From: Actinomycetota bacterium
GTDB lineage: Bacteria; Actinomycetota; Actinomycetes; Propionibacteriales; Propionibacteriaceae
NCBI GenBank assembly: GCA_016213595.1
Contig: JACRAA010000392.1
Location: 1-10,347 of the forward strand
DNA: 10,347 nt
Reading direction: 5' to 3'
The translations under genes were made by a program, and so were the position numbers. This document shows, piece after piece, positions 7,626 through 10,347 of this stretch (positions are counted from its first letter, which is position 1; each line of letters starts with the position of its first letter). The notes below the pieces were generated by a model. It made no database searches and had not been told where the DNA came from. It was given only the letters and a program-made list of their open reading frames with translations.

Positions 7626-7646
7626 CTGCGCATGCACGCAGACAGT
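7621..7646. promoter_or_regulatory. candidate ArsR/KmtR operator (10-6-10 inverted repeat)
   Basis: The left arm ACTGTCTGCG (7621-7630) and right arm CGCAGACAGT (7637-7646) are perfect reverse complements, separated by CATGCA. ArsR/SmtB dimers bind inverted repeats of about this size near their own promoters. The site spans the probable -10 box, the ATG of the sensor gene (7632) and its first codons, and lies 30 bp from the MFS start, so one site could control both directions. A smaller repeat (GCACA-C-TGTGC, 7595-7605) sits next to the MFS start. Confidence 0.7.
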
Positions 7647-8060
7647 GAAAGCTCGGATGGGTTGCCGATTGAGCAGGCCGAGCTGGCCGCAGAGGTGTTT
7701 CGGATGCTCGCCGACACTACCCGCGTGCGTCTGCTGTGGGCGCTGATCGACCAAGAGCTTCCGGTCAACGAGCTGGCCGCCAGGCTGGGCAAGCCAGCTC
7801 CGTCGGTGTCCCAGCACCTGGCCAAGCTGAGGATGGCCAGGTTGCTCCGCGCTCGGCGAGAGGGAACCCAGGTGTTCTACCGCGTGGAGAACGAGCATGT
7901 GGCCCAGCTGGTCCGCGATGCCGTGTACAACGCGGAGCATGCGGGTCCCGAGATTCCCCGACACCACCTTGATGCGGGCGTCGCCCGGCTATCGCTTGCG
8001 CGGGCACCAGCCGCCACTGCCGCTGCACACGGCTCTCACCCACAGGAGACAGAGGCATGA
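7632..8060 (+). CDS. kmtR: ArsR/SmtB-family metal-sensing repressor, KmtR type
   Basis: This is a 142-residue winged-helix repressor expected to bind DNA as a dimer when metal-free and to let go on binding metal. The ArsR fold begins near residue 17 with EVFRMLADTTRVRLLWAL (21-38). The recognition helix is PAPSVSQHLAKLRMA (55-69), and the wing is about 73-84. In the helix-5 and C-terminal region it has His89, Glu102, His103, His111 and His112. These match, shifted by one, the ligands I recall for M. tuberculosis KmtR (His88, Glu101, His102, His110, His111), a Ni/Co sensor. The Asp and one His of the CzrA/NmtR site are Asn here (87 and 100), so the KmtR type fits better. An upstream in-frame ATG at 7584 is rejected because the TANNNT box favours 7632. 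Its stop overlaps the exporter start by ATGA. Metal identity is inferred. Confidence 0.88.
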   Translation: MHADSESSDGLPIEQAELAAEVFRMLADTTRVRLLWALIDQELPVNELAARLGKPAPSVSQHLAKLRMARLLRARREGTQVFYRVENEHVAQLVRDAVYNAEHAGPEIPRHHLDAGVARLSLARAPAATAAAHGSHPQETEA

Positions 8061-9250
8061 GCCACGACCACCCCGACGTCAACGGGCCCAGCCACGACCA
8101 CGTCGCCCCCGGCCTCAGCGCCGAGGCGGACCTGGTCGAGCACTCGCATCACAGCCACAGCGACCACGATCATCAGTCGCACGAGCACCAGGGGTCGACA
8201 CACGGCCACAGCCATGACCCCGGCAGCGACCACGACCATGAACACATTGCCGGGCTCAAGGGCTTCTTGCTCTCACTGTTCCGGCCGCACAGCCACGACG
8301 CGGCAGACTCGGTCGACTCCGCGTTGGAGTCCAGCACGGAAGGGATCCGGGCGGTCAAGATCAGCCTGATCGGCCTCGGCGTGACAGCGGTCGCGCAGCT
8401 GATCGTGGTGATGATCACGGGATCGGTCGCACTGTTGGCCGACACCATCCACAACTTCTCGGACGCCCTGACCGCGATACCGCTGTGGATCGCTTTCGTG
8501 CTCAGCCGACGCGCAGCGAACCGTCGCTACACGTACGGGTACGGACGGGCCGAGGACCTCGCCGGTGTCTTCATCGTCGCCATGATCGCGTTGTCCGCGA
8601 TCCTTGCCGCGTACGAGTCGATCCGCCGGCTGATCGAGCCCCAACCACTGACCTACCCCTGGGTCGTGCTCGCAGCCGGCCTCATCGGCTTCGCAGGCAA
8701 CGAGTTGGTGGCCGTATACCGGATCCGCGTTGGCACCAAGATCGGCTCGTCCGCCCTGGTGGCGGACGGCCTTCATGCCCGTACCGACGGGTTCACCTCG
8801 CTGGCAGTGGTCATCGGAGCGATCGGAGTGATGGCGGGCTTCCCGCTCGCCGACCCCATCGTCGGCCTGCTCATCACCGTTGCGATCCTCTTCGTCCTGC
8901 TCGGCGCAGCCCGAGACATCTACCGCCGGCTCATGGACGCCGTCGACCCCGACCTGGTCGACTCCGCCGAAGCCGCCGTACGCGACGTCCCCGGCGTCTG
9001 CAGCGTCGACAGCCTCCAGCTCCGCTGGATAGGGCACCGCATGCGCACTGAGGTGACGCTGAGTGTCGACGACACCCTCAGCGTCGTTCAGGCCCACGCG
9101 ATCGTCGACGAGACCCAACAGCAGCTGAGGCACCGTGTCCCGCGACTCGACCACGCCACCGTTCACGTCAACCTCGCCGCTGCAGCTAGCCACGACCACC
9201 ACATCGCCACCCCACACCACCACCACGAGAAGCGCCCGGAAACCGAGTAG
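8057..9250 (+). CDS. cation diffusion facilitator metal exporter with His-rich tails
   Basis: This 397-residue inner-membrane antiporter probably exports divalent metal in exchange for protons. Residues 1-63 form a His-rich tail with 18 His. A PHSHDAADSVD segment (77-87) then precedes six membrane helices (about 100-300). The transport site is His132/Asp136 in helix 2 (HNFSD) and His240/Asp244 in helix 5 (HARTD). A cytoplasmic C-terminal domain follows, ending in a second His cluster (SHDHH and four consecutive His). From memory the core closely resembles M. tuberculosis Rv2025c, the CDF exporter repressed by KmtR, which fits its place in one operon with the KmtR-like sensor (4-nt overlap). 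AGGAG at 8044-8048 is 8 nt from the ATG. Substrate is most likely Co/Ni, with Zn possible. TTG leucine codons are more frequent than in pgi. Confidence 0.94.
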   Translation: MSHDHPDVNGPSHDHVAPGLSAEADLVEHSHHSHSDHDHQSHEHQGSTHGHSHDPGSDHDHEHIAGLKGFLLSLFRPHSHDAADSVDSALESSTEGIRAVKISLIGLGVTAVAQLIVVMITGSVALLADTIHNFSDALTAIPLWIAFVLSRRAANRRYTYGYGRAEDLAGVFIVAMIALSAILAAYESIRRLIEPQPLTYPWVVLAAGLIGFAGNELVAVYRIRVGTKIGSSALVADGLHARTDGFTSLAVVIGAIGVMAGFPLADPIVGLLITVAILFVLLGAARDIYRRLMDAVDPDLVDSAEAAVRDVPGVCSVDSLQLRWIGHRMRTEVTLSVDDTLSVVQAHAIVDETQQQLRHRVPRLDHATVHVNLAAAASHDHHIATPHHHHEKRPETE

Positions 9251-9263
9251 TCAGTCCAGGCAA

Positions 9264-9285
9264 GCCCCTCAGAGCACGCGGGGGC
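9264..9285. terminator. weak hairpin between convergent genes
   Basis: The 67-bp gap between the CDF stop and the ClC stop contains GCCCC (9264-9268) and GGGGC (9281-9285), a 5-bp stem with a 12-nt loop. Convergent genes need termination here, but the stem is short and has no T-run on either strand, so the call is tentative. Confidence 0.2.
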
Positions 9286-9317
9286 GAAGAGCGGCTCCCA
9301 GCAAACGCTCGTCGGCC

Positions 9318-10347
9318 TCAGTGGCTCAGCGGTGACTGCGCGGGGAGGCGCGAGGAGTAGATGGAGTAGCCGTCGAGGTAGCGGGTGACGGCCGTGGCGA
9401 GCATGGTCGCCAGCACCATCGGGACGATGAGCGTGTCCGCTGTGTGCGTGAGCTCGATGACAAGGGCGAGCGCTGCCAGCGGCGTCTGCATCGCAGCGCC
9501 GATCATCGCCGTCGCGCCGATGAGCGCGTAGCTGCCGATCGGTTGACCCGGCATGATCAGCGACCAGGCAGCGCCCATGGCGGCACCCAGGGCCGCACCG
9601 CTGGCGAGGGTGGGGGTGAAGAGGCCGCCGGTTGCCCCGCTCCCCAGGCAGAGCGCGGTGACCACGGGCTTGAGCAGGCCGACGGTCAGGCCGACGAAGG
9701 CGAACCCCGCCGTCGCCAGGAACGCCTGCTGTGCGATGTCCTGCCCGTTCCCCATGAGCTGGGGATACCAGCCGGCCAGGACACCCAGCACCGCGAAGGC
9801 GACCGCGGGGCCGACGAGGAGCCATCTCCCCTTGAGCTGGTGGTACGACACCCAGCCGATCATCCGTACGTACCCCGCCGCGAGCAGGCCGAGCAAGGGC
9901 CCCGCGACGAGGGCGAAGAGGATGTGCGACCACGTCACGGGGAAGGCAGGGACGTTGCTGTACGTGGGCCTGATCGGGAGGTAGACCCACGCCACGACAG
10001 TCGCGATCCCGGACGTCGCGAGCGCCGGCAGGATCGCGGGCAGCGCCAGGCTCCCGTACAGCAGCTCGGCGGTGATGAGCGCACCTCCCAGCGGCACGTT
10101 GTAGACGGCACCCATGCCGGCGCCTGCGCCGCACGCGACGAGGAGCCGGCGCTGACCGGTCGACAGGCCGCTCCACCGGGCGAACAGGCTGCCGGCCGCG
10201 GCGCCCAGCAGCTTGGGGGCAGCCTCGCGGCCGAGGGAGGCGCCGGCGCCGACGACGACCTCCGACAGGACCGAGCTGCCGAGACTCCGCCGGAACGACA
10301 GCAGCGCCTGTCCCGTCCAGACCTCGTCGTCGACGTCCGTGCTGCCC
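9318..10347 (-). CDS. ClC-family chloride channel or H+/Cl- antiporter (5' end outside window)
   Basis: The frame stays open from the stop at 9318 to the right edge, giving about 343 C-terminal residues of a protein usually 400 or more long; the start codon lies beyond the window. Signatures are GASLGREAAPK, whose Glu codon is 10224-10226 and which corresponds to the gating Glu of the E. coli GREGP motif; the YNVPLGG segment; GGLFTPTLASG, the anion-filter motif; and a C-terminal SIYSS, whose Tyr matches the chloride-coordinating Tyr of CLC-ec1. The filter motif that should read GSGIP is upstream of the window. The filter-type Tyr argues for chloride rather than a fluoride-exporting relative. 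No CBS domain follows. An ATG at 10115 is internal, not the start. It is convergent with the CDF gene and probably unrelated in function. Confidence 0.93.
   Translation of the reverse strand, partial: GSTDVDDEVWTGQALLSFRRSLGSSVLSEVVVGAGASLGREAAPKLLGAAAGSLFARWSGLSTGQRRLLVACGAGAGMGAVYNVPLGGALITAELLYGSLALPAILPALATSGIATVVAWVYLPIRPTYSNVPAFPVTWSHILFALVAGPLLGLLAAGYVRMIGWVSYHQLKGRWLLVGPAVAFAVLGVLAGWYPQLMGNGQDIAQQAFLATAGFAFVGLTVGLLKPVVTALCLGSGATGGLFTPTLASGAALGAAMGAAWSLIMPGQPIGSYALIGATAMIGAAMQTPLAALALVIELTHTADTLIVPMVLATMLATAVTRYLDGYSIYSSRLPAQSPLSH

Noticed and set aside
7592..7825. Upstream in-frame extension of the MFS gene by 78 codons
   Set aside because: It would overlap the sensor gene on the opposite strand and adds Ser/Arg-rich sequence unlike an MFS N-terminus.
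6225..7967. 580-codon minus-strand frame overlapping the MFS gene
   Set aside because: Shadow of the MFS gene in another frame; the translation is Arg/Gly/Pro-rich with no membrane helices.
8273..9226. 317-codon minus-strand frame opposite the CDF gene
   Set aside because: Antisense to a gene with all CDF motifs, and it shows only Val/Asp/Gly-rich shadow composition.
1..10347. CRISPR arrays, insertion sequences, toxin-antitoxin or phage-defence genes
   Set aside because: No regularly spaced repeats, transposase motifs, terminal inverted repeats or defence domains were found on either strand.

Overview
The window is high-GC DNA from an actinobacterium. The GC-rich third codon positions, the GTG start, the start codons placed directly behind a TANNNT -10 box and the protein families all point to Actinomycetota. 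The genus cannot be fixed from the sequence. It holds eight protein genes (one cut by the right edge) and one tRNA.

Positions 1-5776 look like ordinary chromosome. A large multi-membrane DUF2339 protein lies on the minus strand. It is divergent from pgi (glucose-6-phosphate isomerase), which is followed by a SanA/YdcF-type (DUF218) membrane protein, a site-2-protease-like M50 membrane metalloprotease and tRNA-Gly(CCC). pgi and the DUF218 gene each start exactly 6 nt after a TANNNT hexamer, which suggests leaderless mRNAs. The M50 gene instead has a strong Shine-Dalgarno sequence.

Positions 5777-9250, directly behind the tRNA, form a metal-homeostasis block. On the plus strand an ArsR/SmtB-family sensor of the KmtR type overlaps by 4 nt (ATGA) a CDF cation exporter with very His-rich tails. 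Divergent from them, across only 40 bp, runs a minus-strand pair: an MFS exporter followed by a small membrane protein I do not recognise. A perfect 10-6-10 inverted repeat covers the sensor gene's probable -10 box and its start codon, and is the obvious candidate operator. The sensor keeps His89, Glu102, His103, His111 and His112. These line up, offset by one, with the Ni/Co ligands I recall for Mycobacterium tuberculosis KmtR. The inferred circuit is that Ni(II) or Co(II) (possibly Zn) releases the repressor, the CDF exporter is made, and perhaps the MFS/small-protein pair as well.

Positions 9318-10347 hold the 3' part of a ClC-family chloride channel or H+/Cl- antiporter on the minus strand, convergent with the CDF gene.

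The most interesting part is the metal block: sensor, exporter, operator, plus two membrane proteins with no known role in this pathway. The palindromic hexamer CGTACG is enriched in the window as a whole but about three-fold sparser in the metal block than in the preceding 5.8 kb. That is a weak hint of separate ancestry next to the tRNA.
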